DNA of 64,000 nucleotides from Methylocystis rosea (GCF_003855495.1 NZ_CP034086.1:992001-1056000); one strand, 5' to 3'. Shown: positions 46,085 through 54,691, numbered from the stretch's first letter. Program-made: numbers and translations. Notes: generated by a model from the letters alone, not told the origin.

Positions 46085-47077
46085 ATGAAAAAGACATTTT
46101 CCATCGCGACGCTCGCGCTGGCGCTGGCCAGTTCTGCATTCGCGGCCGATCTTCCTAGCTATAAGGCTCCTCCGCCGCCCCTGCTGCCGCCGCCGCCGCT
46201 GTGGACCGGCTTCTATGCTGGCTTGAACGCAGGCTATGCTTTTGGCACCAGCAACCAAGTAAATACTGGCGCGTTCCCTGCTCAGGATGCACTCGCCGCT
46301 TTGACGGCGCCTCTGTCGCCGATCCTGGTGTCAAACTTTCGCTTTGGAACAACTGCGCTCGCGAACTCGGGCGTCGCGAATGTTAACCAAAACGGCTTCA
46401 TTGGGGGCGGCCAAGTCGGCTATAATTATCAGTGGGGCCAAAGCATTGTAGTCGGCCTTGAAGCGGACATTCAAGGAGCTGGAATTCGTGGACGCGGGGG
46501 ATACGTTGGGGCTGGTGCTGACGCGCTTAACTTTGCGAATGTTATTACCGTAAATCGCGTAGCAGTGGGTTCCGGTCAAATCGATGCTGGCATTGATTGG
46601 ATGGGAACGGTCCGCGGGCGCCTAGGCTGGCTCTTCACTCCGACACTTATGGTTTTTGGAACTGGCGGTCTTGCCTACGGTGGCGTTAATGCCAACGCGA
46701 CTCATTCGGCCGCTGCTAATGCAAATCTCGCCTTTTTGGGTATTCCGCTTCTTGGTTTCGGAGCGCCCGTGGTGCCAGGTTCTGGCCGCTATTCAGACAC
46801 GCGAGTAGGTTGGACGGCGGGCGGCGGCTTCGAATGGATGATGGCGCAAAACTGGAGCGTCAAAGCTGAGGCACTCTATTACGATCTCGGTAGCGCAACT
46901 TTTGCTTCGAGCCCGGTTATCTATATGTCGCCAATTTCGATTCCGCTGATTGGCTTGGGCGGGCCTTTGGCCATGAATGTTCCTACGACTCGAGTGAAGT
47001 ACGACGGTGTCATCGCGCGCGTCGGTGTAAATTACCACTTCAACTGGGGCGCTCCCCCGATTGTTGCGAAATACTGA
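46085..47077 (+). CDS. Omp31-like outer-membrane beta-barrel porin 2
   Basis: A 330-residue paralogue of porin 1: signal peptide MKKTFSIATLALALASSAFA, ADLPSYKAPPPPLLPPPPLW linker, GFIGGGQVGYNYQWGQSIVV, DWMGTVRGRLGWLFTPTLMV and the ending NYHFNWGAPPIVAKY. Its DNA is somewhat AT-richer than that of porin 1, with many T-ending codons, suggesting a different history despite the tandem location. It has the same upstream array and same downstream terminator. Confidence 0.92.
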   Translation: MKKTFSIATLALALASSAFAADLPSYKAPPPPLLPPPPLWTGFYAGLNAGYAFGTSNQVNTGAFPAQDALAALTAPLSPILVSNFRFGTTALANSGVANVNQNGFIGGGQVGYNYQWGQSIVVGLEADIQGAGIRGRGGYVGAGADALNFANVITVNRVAVGSGQIDAGIDWMGTVRGRLGWLFTPTLMVFGTGGLAYGGVNANATHSAAANANLAFLGIPLLGFGAPVVPGSGRYSDTRVGWTAGGGFEWMMAQNWSVKAEALYYDLGSATFASSPVIYMSPISIPLIGLGGPLAMNVPTTRVKYDGVIARVGVNYHFNWGAPPIVAKY

Positions 47078-47098
47078 TCCAGCCTGAACAATCGATAT

Positions 47099-47134
47099 GA
47101 AAGAGCCCGGCCGGATTGGCCGGGCTTTTTTCTT
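47099..47134 (+). terminator. Intrinsic terminator of porin 2
   Basis: GAGCCCGGCC ... GGCCGGGCTTTTTTC: a strong stem-loop with a T-tract, almost a copy of the porin 1 terminator, including the preceding TGATCCAGCCTGAACAATCG stretch. Confidence 0.9.
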
Positions 47135-47233
47135 GCGGAAAGGGCTCACGCCCCGTTTCGTCTTACAGGGGGGCTTAAGTCCCCCTTTTGCTATCTTCGC
47201 GGCCTGCGCATTGCCTAACCTGAGGCGACGCTG

Positions 47234-47246
47234 TATCAAATTGATA
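47234..47246. promoter_or_regulatory. Short inverted repeat upstream of luxR
   Basis: TATCAA-A-TTGATA is a perfect 13-nt inverted repeat 24 nt before the likely GTG start of the LuxR-type gene. Position suggests an operator for autoregulation or another repressor; it is not a recognised lux box. Confidence 0.35.
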
Positions 47247-47270
47247 ATTGCTTCCGGCCACGGGCGTCGC

Positions 47271-48068
47271 GTGTATTGCGAGGATGTTTTCGATCTCATC
47301 GATCGGCTCACGCGCGCCGAGAGATTCCCGATTCCCAACAGCTTCCTCAGTGAATTCCTGCGGGCCACAGGCCTCGCGAACGTCGCTTATCTCGCCTTCA
47401 ACATCCCGACAGGGCTGGCCGATCGACCGCTGCTGTCCGCCGTTCATGCCGCCTCATGGCGAAAATCCTATGCCCAGGCGCGCCGTGTCGATCTCGCGCC
47501 CGTCCTGCGCGTTGGGTTCGGCGGGATAATGCCGCTCGATTGGCGCCTGCTGGATCGTGACGATCCGATAGTTTGTAAACTCCTGGGCGAAGCGCTGGAG
47601 TTCGACCTCGGCGCCAATGGTTTCTCCGTTCCTCTGCGCGGCCGAAGCGGCGAATATGCGCTGTTTAGCGTCTGCTGCCCTGAAGACGCTTCACCCCTGC
47701 TGTCGCCGCGTCAATTCCTGATTCGCCGGCTCATGGTCATGAGCGCGATCTTTCACGCCGGCGTGCGAGGCTCACTTGCCATAGAACGCCACGTCGACAT
47801 GCCGTTGTCGGATCCGGAGCTGGCTTGCCTGCGCCTTAAGGCGCAAGGGATCAGCGATCAGGAGATCGGGGTCGCGCTTGGCGCTGGTCCAACAGCTGTG
47901 CGCTTCTGGCTCGAAACGGCGCGCGCGCGGCTTCACGCCGACTCGGTCGACGACGCCGTCGAGGAGGCGTGCCGGATAGGGCTGATTCGCGTCGGCGTTG
48001 AACGGCGTCGTTCTGCGCTCGGGTCCATTCCCGCTGACTTTTCTTCGATCAATCGGCGGGAGCGATGA
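47271..48068 (+). CDS. LuxR-type autoinducer-binding transcriptional regulator
   Basis: About 265 residues. The N-terminal autoinducer-binding domain includes DVFDLIDRLTRAERFPIPNS, FLSEFLRATGLANVAYLAFN, and AASWRKSYAQARRVDLAPVL with the W...Y...D pattern of the ligand pocket. The C-terminal HTH is LSDPELACLRLKAQGISDQE-IGVALGAGPTAVRFWLETARA. A GTG at 47271 gives the usual start; the frame is open further back through the terminator. The stop overlaps the luxI-type start (ATGA), so regulator and synthase are co-expressed. Confidence 0.82.
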   Translation: MYCEDVFDLIDRLTRAERFPIPNSFLSEFLRATGLANVAYLAFNIPTGLADRPLLSAVHAASWRKSYAQARRVDLAPVLRVGFGGIMPLDWRLLDRDDPIVCKLLGEALEFDLGANGFSVPLRGRSGEYALFSVCCPEDASPLLSPRQFLIRRLMVMSAIFHAGVRGSLAIERHVDMPLSDPELACLRLKAQGISDQEIGVALGAGPTAVRFWLETARARLHADSVDDAVEEACRIGLIRVGVERRRSALGSIPADFSSINRRER

Positions 48069-48721
48069 TCGCGCTGCTGCCTGGCGAATCGCGCGCGCTT
48101 TTTCCCCGTCTCATGGGTGAGATGTATGACCTGCGCCTCGGCGCTGCTCGCGCGCATGCCGGTCGATCGTCCGCGGCGGTCCATCGCTTGGCGGTCGTCG
48201 ATTATTTTGATTCGCTTGATCCGCTCTACGTTCTTGCGCTCGACGAAATGGAAGGCGTCGCGGGAGCGCTGAGGATTCTGCCGACTACCGGCGTCACGAT
48301 GTTGAACCACGGTTTCGCGGGAGCTGCGCCGGATGGTCTGCGCGTCGAAAGCCCGCTGATTTGGGAAGCGAGTCGTTTGACGCTCCGCGCTGCCGGAGAT
48401 TCTCCCGCGACGGAGGCCGCCATCGATCGCACGATCGGTCAGCTCGGCGTCGCGCTGAATGCGATCGCTGAAGCCGCCGCGCTGACGCATGTAATCGGCG
48501 TTTTCGACAGCTCGATGCATCGGCTGCTGTCGCATCGCGGCTGCCCCGGCGAAACATTAGCGCCGCCGATGCGCATCGACGGCGCCGACATATTTGCTGT
48601 GCTCTATGAAGTCGGCGCGGCGATGGACGCGCCATTCAGAAGTCTTGCGGGCGACGCCTCGGCGCCGCCGATCAATCTTGCCGATCTGGAACGTTTGCGC
48701 CAGACGGGCTGCTGGTCATGA
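48065..48721 (+). CDS. LuxI-type acyl-homoserine lactone synthase, divergent
   Basis: A 218-residue autoinducer-synthase-family protein. Well conserved are DSLDPLYVLALDEMEGVAGA, LRILPTTGVTMLNHGF and IWEASRLTLR. The N-terminal acyl-carrier/SAM region differs: where the family has R-x2-F-x5-W ... E-x-D-x2-D, this protein reads MYDLRLGAARAHAGRSSAAV / LAVVDYF, so several nearly invariant residues (the Phe, the Trp and the Glu) seem to be missing. It may use a different acyl donor or have lost activity. Coupled to luxR by an ATGA overlap. Confidence 0.78.
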   Translation: MIALLPGESRALFPRLMGEMYDLRLGAARAHAGRSSAAVHRLAVVDYFDSLDPLYVLALDEMEGVAGALRILPTTGVTMLNHGFAGAAPDGLRVESPLIWEASRLTLRAAGDSPATEAAIDRTIGQLGVALNAIAEAAALTHVIGVFDSSMHRLLSHRGCPGETLAPPMRIDGADIFAVLYEVGAAMDAPFRSLAGDASAPPINLADLERLRQTGCWS

Positions 48722-49138
48722 ACAAAACAGCCTCTCGCCGGGCTAGCCTCCGAGGGGCAATTAAAAAAATCAGGACGTCGGCGTCTCGCCGCGGGGCGGC
48801 GAGCGACGCTTTTGTGGCCGCGAGGGTCAGGCGTTCACGAACGCGGTGATCGCAAGCGTAATGGCGGCGGCCGCGGCAAAAATCGAGAGAATCGCTGAGA
48901 TCGCATTCATGGCTTTGTCCTGTGGCTCGCTGCCCATTGAGGAAACGAAGACCGCATCTGAGGCAGGCGCGACAAATTAGCGCACCGACTTAGAAATATG
49001 CCAAGTAGGAAAAGGTTTTGCGATGCACGTGCCACGCCGCTCAAAAGAGCGCTGCGCCGTTTCGGCTTGCGGCCAGTAATCCGGCTCTAAACAACGGTTA
49101 GTCGGCTCGGCTTCAGCGTCTGTGCGCCGCAATGACGA
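48722..49138. other. Intergenic region after luxI
   Basis: About 420 nt between luxI and the convergent LOV regulator. It contains one possible 27-residue minus-strand peptide (48827-48910); otherwise no gene, strong hairpin or repeat was noted. Confidence 0.45.
48827..48910 (-). CDS. Putative 27-residue hydrophobic peptide
   Basis: Reads MNAISAILSIFAAAAAITLA followed by ITAFVNA: one membrane helix. An AGGA lies about 8 nt before the ATG. This could be a small membrane peptide or hydrophobic toxin-like protein, or chance. Evidence is weak, being only composition and ribosome site. Confidence 0.35.
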   Translation of the reverse strand: MNAISAILSIFAAAAAITLAITAFVNA

Positions 49139-50605
49139 TTAATCCGTCAAAGACATAAGCTTCGCTTTAAGGTCGCCGATTTCGAGTTCGGCCTGCACCT
49201 GATCGCTAACGTCATATTGCACGCCGAGGAAATACAGCAGGCGGCCGTCGGCGTCGAAGAGCGGCGTGATGTTGAGCTTGTTGTGAAACAGCGCGCCATC
49301 CTTGCGATAATTGCGCAGCGTGACTTCGATCTGTTCTCGATTGCGGATCGCTTCGCGCAGCCGCGGTCTTCCTTCTTGGTCGCGGTCGTCGCCCTGAAGA
49401 AAGCGGCAGTTGCGTCCGATAATCTCGTCGAGTTCATAGCCGGTGATCCGCATGAACGGTCGATTGGCGTAAATGATCGGCGAATCTTCGAGGTCGGGGT
49501 CCGCGAGCGTGACCCCGTTGACGCAGGCGTCGAATATGGTCGTCAGCATTTTCGGAATGATTTCCGCTTCCTTGCGCAGGGCGAAAAGCTGGCCTTTGTT
49601 CTGGCTTCTGGCGCGCGCCCACACCCGATAGGCGCTCGGCGCCATGCCGGCGAAACGCCGGAACGCGCGCCGAAAACTCGCCTCGTCGGCGAAGCCGGCG
49701 CTGGAGGCCAGCTCCTTGACTGGCTTGGCGCTGGTTTCCAGCAACATGCGCGCAGTCTCGACGCGTATCCGATCGATGAAGGTCTTCGGCGACTCTCCGG
49801 AGGCCAGTTTGAGCCTGCGATGCAGCGTTCGCTCGGAGGTTGAAAGCGCCCGTGCGAGCTCCTGAGCGCTCATTGACGAGTTGGACTGCCGAACGATTCG
49901 CTCGGCATCGGACAAAAAGGCGCCGGCGCCTTCGTTCAGCCCTGTTGTGTTGTAGACGGTCGGGCCGAGCTGCGCGCCTTTGAAGGGCGCGGCCTCGCCC
50001 AGGGTGAACTCCGCCGCGATCCGCGCCGCATCGACCCCGCAAAGCTCACGAATGACATGCAGAGCGACGTCGATCCACGACAAGGGGCCGGCGGCGGTGA
50101 CCACTCGACGGTCCTCGATCAGCCGCGCGCCCCAGGCGGCGTCGATTCGGGCATACCGCTGCTTCAGCTCCTCATGATGCCGCCAGCTCGTCGTGCAGCG
50201 GCGGCCATCGAGGAGACCCGCCTCGCCGAGAAGAAAAACGCCCGTTCCACAGCCAGCGATGAGAGCCCCGCGCACATGGTGGCGCCGTAGCCAGGCGGCC
50301 GTCGCACCAAAGCGCGACATGTCCGGCGGCTTTCCGTCCTCGCCGGGCCAGAAACTCGGCACGATGATCGCGTCGCAGGCGGCGATGGCCTCGAACGACG
50401 CGGCGACGGGGAAGCTCGCGCCCGCGCGATCGCGGATCGACTCGCCGTCCGCGCTTGCCGCAACGACATAGAAAGGATCTTCAGCGCTTTCAGCGGGCGC
50501 GGCGGCGCGAACGACGGCGCGCCGCGCGAGCGTCAAAATATCCGTCAGTCCCGAGAAAGCCGAGCCCAGGCATTCATTTAGGCCGGCGATGACAATCTTT
50601 TTCAT
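49139..50605 (-). CDS. DJ-1/PfpI-AraC transcriptional regulator with C-terminal LOV photoreceptor domain
   Basis: A 488-residue three-domain protein. Residues 1-200 are a DJ-1/PfpI (GATase1-like) domain as in GlxA-type regulators, with GCGTGVFLLGEAGLLDGRRC. Residues about 235-332 are an AraC HTH pair (ALSTSERTLHRRLKLASGES; ELASSAGFADEASFRRAFRR). Residues 352-470 are a LOV domain: GRNCRFLQG with photoactive Cys400, followed by RNYRKDGALFHNKLNITPLF and GVQYDVSD, so the flavin-contact Asn, Arg and Gln are all present. A short helix ends the protein. I infer a blue-light-switched DNA-binding regulator. It is divergent from ftsH. Confidence 0.88.
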   Translation of the reverse strand: MKKIVIAGLNECLGSAFSGLTDILTLARRAVVRAAAPAESAEDPFYVVAASADGESIRDRAGASFPVAASFEAIAACDAIIVPSFWPGEDGKPPDMSRFGATAAWLRRHHVRGALIAGCGTGVFLLGEAGLLDGRRCTTSWRHHEELKQRYARIDAAWGARLIEDRRVVTAAGPLSWIDVALHVIRELCGVDAARIAAEFTLGEAAPFKGAQLGPTVYNTTGLNEGAGAFLSDAERIVRQSNSSMSAQELARALSTSERTLHRRLKLASGESPKTFIDRIRVETARMLLETSAKPVKELASSAGFADEASFRRAFRRFAGMAPSAYRVWARARSQNKGQLFALRKEAEIIPKMLTTIFDACVNGVTLADPDLEDSPIIYANRPFMRITGYELDEIIGRNCRFLQGDDRDQEGRPRLREAIRNREQIEVTLRNYRKDGALFHNKLNITPLFDADGRLLYFLGVQYDVSDQVQAELEIGDLKAKLMSLTD

Positions 50606-50777
50606 CCGCTCAACTTTTGGCGAATTATGACGCCTGTTTGGCTATTGCGCCATCCTGACCTAGATTACTTCTAATCTCATCCTGCGCTAGTCGAGGCATC
50701 TTCGGCTTCCGGTGGGGGATGCATACATATTGACGACGACGCCCCGGCCCGCCGCGGCTCTCGTCATGGAGGTGAAA

Positions 50778-52694
50778 ATGAAGGCGAATTGGAAGAAATA
50801 TTTGCCTTGGGTCCTGTTCGTCGCAGTCGGCGCGTTGCTTTTCGGGCTGTTCCAGCATCAGCAGACCCGCACGCCGGCTCGCGAGATCACCTTCAGCGAG
50901 CTGCTGGTGCAGATCGACGAAGGCCGCGTCCATGACGTGACGATGTCCGGCAATGAGATTTCCGGCCACTTTAACGACAACCGCTCCTTCACGACCTACG
51001 CGCCGAGCGACCCGAGCCTCGTGCAGAAGCTTGAGTCCAAGAAGGTGCAGATCAGCGCCAAGCCCGCGAACGACAGTCCGGGTTGGCTCACGACTCTGCT
51101 CGTCAATGGGCTGCCGCTGCTGCTCTTCATCGCCGTGTGGATTTACATGGCGCGGCAGATGCAGGGTGGGGCAGGCGGCCGCGCGATGGGCTTTGGCAAA
51201 TCGAAAGCGAAGCTGCTGACGGAGACTCAAGGCCGCGTCACCTTCGAGGACGTCGCCGGCGTCGACGAAGCTAAGGAGGATCTGCAGGAGATCGTCGAAT
51301 TCCTGCGCGATCCGCAGAAGTTCCAGCGGCTCGGCGGGCGCATTCCGCGCGGCGTGCTGCTGGTGGGACCGCCCGGCACCGGCAAGACGCTGCTGGCGCG
51401 CGCCATCGCCGGCGAGGCGGGGGTGCCGTTCTTCTCGATTTCGGGCTCTGACTTCGTCGAAATGTTCGTGGGCGTCGGCGCTTCGCGCGTGCGCGACATG
51501 TTCGAACAGGCGAAGAAGAACGCGCCCTGCATCATCTTCGTCGACGAGATCGACGCGGTCGGCCGCCATCGCGGCGCCGGCCTTGGCGGCGGCAACGACG
51601 AGCGCGAGCAGACGCTGAATCAGCTGCTCGTCGAGATGGACGGCTTCGAGGCGAATGAGGGCATCATCCTGATCGCCGCGACCAACCGTCCGGACGTGCT
51701 CGATCCGGCGCTGATGCGTCCGGGCCGTTTCGACCGGCAGATCCAGGTCCCGAACCCGGATTTCATCGGCCGCGAGAAGATCCTCAAGGTTCACGCCCGC
51801 AAGGTGCCTTTGGCGCCGGACGTGGATTTGAAGATCGTCGCGCGCGGCACGCCGGGCTTCTCGGGCGCCGATCTGATGAATCTTGTCAACGAGGCGGCGC
51901 TGCTCGCGGCGCGGCGCTCGAAGCGGATCGTCACGAAACAGGAGTTCGAGGACGCGCGCGACAAGATCATGATGGGCGCCGAGCGTCGCACGCTGGTGAT
52001 GACGGACGAGGAGAAGAAACTCACCGCCTATCACGAAGGCGGCCATGCGCTGGTGCAGCTCTCTGTTCCTGGCGCGATGCCGATCCACAAGGCCACGATC
52101 ATTCCGCGCGGCAGAGCGCTCGGCATGGTGCAGGGCCTTCCCGAGCGCGATCAGATCTCGCAAACTTACGAGCAGCTGACCGCGATGCTCGCCATCGCCA
52201 TGGGCGGCCGCGTCGCCGAGGAAATGATCTTTGGCCACGACAAGGTGACGTCGGGAGCGGCCTCGGACATCCAGCAATGCACCCGTGTGGCGCGTGCGAT
52301 GGTCACTCAGCTCGGCTTCTCGGACAAGCTCGGCACCGTCGCCTACGCCAATCCCGAGCAAGAGCAGTTCCTCGGATATTCCCTCGGGCGTCAGCAGACG
52401 ATTTCCGAGGCGACGCAGCAGACGATCGACGCTGAGGTGCGCCGATTGGTGCAGGAGGCCTATGACGAGGCGATGCGCATCCTGTCGGAAAAGCGCAGCC
52501 AACTCGACACGATCGCCAATGCGCTTCTCGAATTTGAGACGCTGTCCGGCGACGAGATGAAGGGCCTGCTTGCCGGCAAGCGGCCGGTGCGCGAAGAGAC
52601 GACGCCAACGCCGCCGCCGCGCGGCTCGGCGGTGCCGACGACTGGCCAGAAGCCAGAGCCCGACGTCGGCGGCCTGGAGCCGCAGCCGGTCTAA
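50778..52694 (+). CDS. ftsH: ATP-dependent zinc metalloprotease FtsH
   Basis: A 638-residue inner-membrane AAA+ protease. Two membrane helices (about 8-25 and 105-125) flank a periplasmic domain; the ATPase has GPPGTGKT at 197-204, Walker [16 protein letters not shown] and [15 protein letters not shown]; the zinc site is HEGGH at 419-423. A GGAGGTGAAA site precedes the ATG at 50778. It degrades misfolded or regulatory membrane proteins, and lies just before pmoC, though a specific link is not shown. A T-tailed terminator follows. Confidence 0.96.
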   Translation: MKANWKKYLPWVLFVAVGALLFGLFQHQQTRTPAREITFSELLVQIDEGRVHDVTMSGNEISGHFNDNRSFTTYAPSDPSLVQKLESKKVQISAKPANDSPGWLTTLLVNGLPLLLFIAVWIYMARQMQGGAGGRAMGFGKSKAKLLTETQGRVTFEDVAGVDEAKEDLQEIVEFLRDPQKFQRLGGRIPRGVLLVGPPGTGKTLLARAIAGEAGVPFFSISGSDFVEMFVGVGASRVRDMFEQAKKNAPCIIFVDEIDAVGRHRGAGLGGGNDEREQTLNQLLVEMDGFEANEGIILIAATNRPDVLDPALMRPGRFDRQIQVPNPDFIGREKILKVHARKVPLAPDVDLKIVARGTPGFSGADLMNLVNEAALLAARRSKRIVTKQEFEDARDKIMMGAERRTLVMTDEEKKLTAYHEGGHALVQLSVPGAMPIHKATIIPRGRALGMVQGLPERDQISQTYEQLTAMLAIAMGGRVAEEMIFGHDKVTSGAASDIQQCTRVARAMVTQLGFSDKLGTVAYANPEQEQFLGYSLGRQQTISEATQQTIDAEVRRLVQEAYDEAMRILSEKRSQLDTIANALLEFETLSGDEMKGLLAGKRPVREETTPTPPPRGSAVPTTGQKPEPDVGGLEPQPV

Positions 52695-52721
52695 ACTGTG
52701 GCGATTGAAAAGAAAGGCCCG

Positions 52722-52745
52722 GCGTCTGCGCCGGGCTTTTTTTTT
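52722..52745 (+). terminator. Intrinsic terminator of ftsH
   Basis: GCCCGGCG-TCTG-CGCCGGGC followed by a run of nine or more T. A strong rho-independent terminator that separates ftsH from pmoC. Confidence 0.9.
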
Positions 52746-52904
52746 GCATCGCGAGAGGACCGGAAGCGCGTTTTCGAGGTCCTTCGCGTGGCGGGTTCTG
52801 CGCCGTATTTGGCGACAAAGTCACTGTTTCAATGCGCCATAACAAGCAAAATGCGTCAGCCTCGAAGAGCGTCTCTTCGAGACAAATTTTATGGAGGAGT
52901 CATA
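52746..52904. promoter_or_regulatory. pmoC leader region with 5' hairpin
   Basis: The gap before pmoC contains its promoter (not clearly identified) and, at 52861-52881, a perfect 9-bp hairpin CTCGAAGAG-CGT-CTCTTCGAG that ends about 11 nt before the ribosome site ATGGAGGAG. The hairpin might stabilise the mRNA or tune translation. Confidence 0.55.
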
Positions 52905-53675
52905 ATGAGCTCAACGACTGACACAGCAGCCCGCGCTGCTGCTGGCACGGAAGCTGTAGTAGACCTGAAGGGCATGTGGATCGGCCTGGCCGTTCTGAAC
53001 GGGTTCTATCTGGTCGTCCGGATTTACGAGCAGGTTTTTGGCTGGCGCGCCGGCCTTGATTCGTTCGCTCCGGAGTTTCAGACATATTGGATGTCGATCC
53101 TTTGGACCGAGATTCCGCTTGAGCTGATCTCCGGCATTGGCCTTGCGGGCTTTCTTTGGAAGACGCGCACGCGCGACTTCTCGAACCTGGCGCCGCGCGA
53201 AGAGATGCGCCGCCTGGTTGTCGAAGTGCAATGGCTGGTTGTTTACGCCGCGGCCATTTACTGGGGCGCGTCGTTCTTCACCGAGCAGGACGGCACCTGG
53301 CACATGACGGTGATTCGCGACACGGACTTCACGCCGTCGCACATCATCGAGTTCTACATGAGCTACCCGATCTACTCGGTGATCGCGGTCGGCGGCTTCT
53401 TCTATGCGAAGACGCGTCTTCCGTATTTCTCCAAGGGCTATTCGGTGGCCTATCTGATCGTGGCGATTGGCCCGTTCATGATCATCCCGAACGTCGGCCT
53501 GAATGAGTGGGGCCACACGTTCTGGTTCATGGAAGAACTGTTCGTTGCGCCGCTGCATTGGGGCTTCGTGTTCTTCGGCTGGATGGCGCTCGGCGTGTTC
53601 GGCGTCGTGCTTCAGCTGCTGATGAACATTCAGCGCCTGATCGGCAAGGAAGGCGTCGCCCTCCTGACCGAGTAA
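52905..53675 (+). CDS. pmoC: Particulate methane monooxygenase subunit C (orphan copy)
   Basis: PmoC is an integral-membrane subunit of the copper-dependent methane/ammonia monooxygenase. The 256-residue protein starts MSSTTDTAARAAAGTEAVVD and has about six helices. Residues matching the known metal ligands of PmoC are Asp129, His133 and His146 (DGTWH ... TPSH). No pmoA or pmoB follows: downstream is a hairpin and unrelated genes. So this is an isolated copy; type II methanotrophs carry extra pmoC genes besides the pmoCAB operons. Good ribosome site GGAGGAG. Confidence 0.95.
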   Translation: MSSTTDTAARAAAGTEAVVDLKGMWIGLAVLNGFYLVVRIYEQVFGWRAGLDSFAPEFQTYWMSILWTEIPLELISGIGLAGFLWKTRTRDFSNLAPREEMRRLVVEVQWLVVYAAAIYWGASFFTEQDGTWHMTVIRDTDFTPSHIIEFYMSYPIYSVIAVGGFFYAKTRLPYFSKGYSVAYLIVAIGPFMIIPNVGLNEWGHTFWFMEELFVAPLHWGFVFFGWMALGVFGVVLQLLMNIQRLIGKEGVALLTE

Positions 53676-53685
53676 TCCGAGACTT

Positions 53686-53711
53686 CGCCGCCCGCTTCAA
53701 GGCGGGCGGCG
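53686..53711 (+). terminator. Hairpin downstream of pmoC
   Basis: A 10-bp perfect stem CGCCGCCCGC / GCGGGCGGCG with a 6-nt loop starts 11 nt after the pmoC stop. There is no T-tract, so it may act as an mRNA 3' stabiliser or a rho-assisted terminator. Confidence 0.5.
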
Positions 53712-53735
53712 ACACAAAAACCGGGAGAAACTCCT

Positions 53736-53864
53736 ATGGTGATCGTCATGCTGCTGCTGGCCGCGGCGCTTTCGCCGCTCTGCTTCCTGTATGCCGCGCC
53801 GCGTCGTGTCCCGCAGCGCGCCCGCTGCGAGATCGCGCCATCGCGCCGTCACGAAAATTGTTGA
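53736..53864 (+). CDS. Putative small membrane protein after pmoC
   Basis: A 42-residue candidate MVIVMLLLAAALSPLCFLYA followed by a basic tail. A GGGAG lies upstream. The hydrophobic N-terminus and Arg-rich tail would suit a tiny membrane protein, but no homology is known to me and the codon pattern is not decisive. Confidence 0.35.
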   Translation: MVIVMLLLAAALSPLCFLYAAPRRVPQRARCEIAPSRRHENC

Positions 53865-54043
53865 TTTGATGGAAGGCTGGCCCGCCAGCGTCGCTGTGAA
53901 CGCGATGACGGCGGCGTCCGCCGACCCTCATTAGATCTCTTCACTCAGCTTCAGCCGCTCCTTCGCGCATTGTCTTGCTTTTTTCACTGAACTAGATCGT
54001 CAATGGCGGCGCGCGAGATCCGCGCGCGGAACAGGAGAGGCCA

Positions 54044-54541
54044 ATGAATGATCTTCTCGTGATTGCGTTTCCGTCGGAAGAAAAGGCCGAAGAAGTTCGG
54101 CAGAAGCTCTTCACCATGCAGAAGGAATATCTGATCGAACTCGGCGACGCGGTCGTCGCCGTAAAGAATGCCGATGGCGCGATAAAGCTCAATCAGCTTT
54201 TCAACACAACGGCCCTTGGCGGAGTTTCCGGCGCTTTTTGGGGCGCTCTGATCGGATTGATCTTTATGATGCCGCTCGCAGGCGCCGCGATCGGCGCCGG
54301 CGCCGGCGCCGTCTCGGGCGCGCTGACCGACTTCGGCATTGACGATAAATTCATGAAGGACGTGGCGGCCGCGGTTCCGCCCGGCGGCGCCGCGCTGTTC
54401 CTGCTCGTGCGCAAGATGACGACCGACAAGGTTCTCGAAGGACTGAAAGGAGTCGGCGGCGTGGTGCTGCGGACGTCGTTCGATAAGTCCAAAGACGACG
54501 CCATCCGTGCCGCGCTGGCGGCGCAGCCGACCTCGGCCTGA
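54044..54541 (+). CDS. DUF1269 family membrane protein
   Basis: A 165-residue DUF1269 protein: MNDLLVIAFPSEEKAEEVRQ at the N-terminus, then a glycine-rich hydrophobic segment FWGALIGLIFMMPLAGAAIG-AGAGAVSGALTDFGIDDKFM and a C-terminal TDKVLEGLKGVGGVVLRTSF. These proteins are common in proteobacteria and of unknown function; a membrane-inserted, stress-linked role has been suggested for related proteins. Single gene. Confidence 0.9.
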   Translation: MNDLLVIAFPSEEKAEEVRQKLFTMQKEYLIELGDAVVAVKNADGAIKLNQLFNTTALGGVSGAFWGALIGLIFMMPLAGAAIGAGAGAVSGALTDFGIDDKFMKDVAAAVPPGGAALFLLVRKMTTDKVLEGLKGVGGVVLRTSFDKSKDDAIRAALAAQPTSA

Positions 54542-54582
54542 TCGCAGTGCGCGCCGAGTAGCTCTTCGGCGCGCGCCTCTTA

Positions 54583-54691
54583 AGAGCGCTTCCGATCACA
54601 TGGAATCATGTGATCGGAAAGCGCTCTAAATCAAAATGTTGGAGCAGGTTCTCATCGAAAAAGTCTGCCAACTTTTTCGGAACCTGCTTAG
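54583..54691. repeat. Dispersed bipartite hairpin repeat, copy 2
   Basis: The left half (54583-54627) is a long palindrome AGAGCGCTTCCGATCACATG-GAAT-CATGTGATCGGAAAGCGCTCT; the right half (54641-54690), GAGCAGGTTCTCATCGAAAA ... AACTTTTTCGGAACCTGCTT, is a second hairpin. The right half nearly matches 23981-24029. The repeat ends at the stop of the minus-strand membrane gene. Confidence 0.85.

Noticed and set aside
50625..52502. 625-residue minus-strand frame opposite ftsH
   Set aside because: Antisense to FtsH, with His/Arg/Leu-rich composition typical of a shadow frame.
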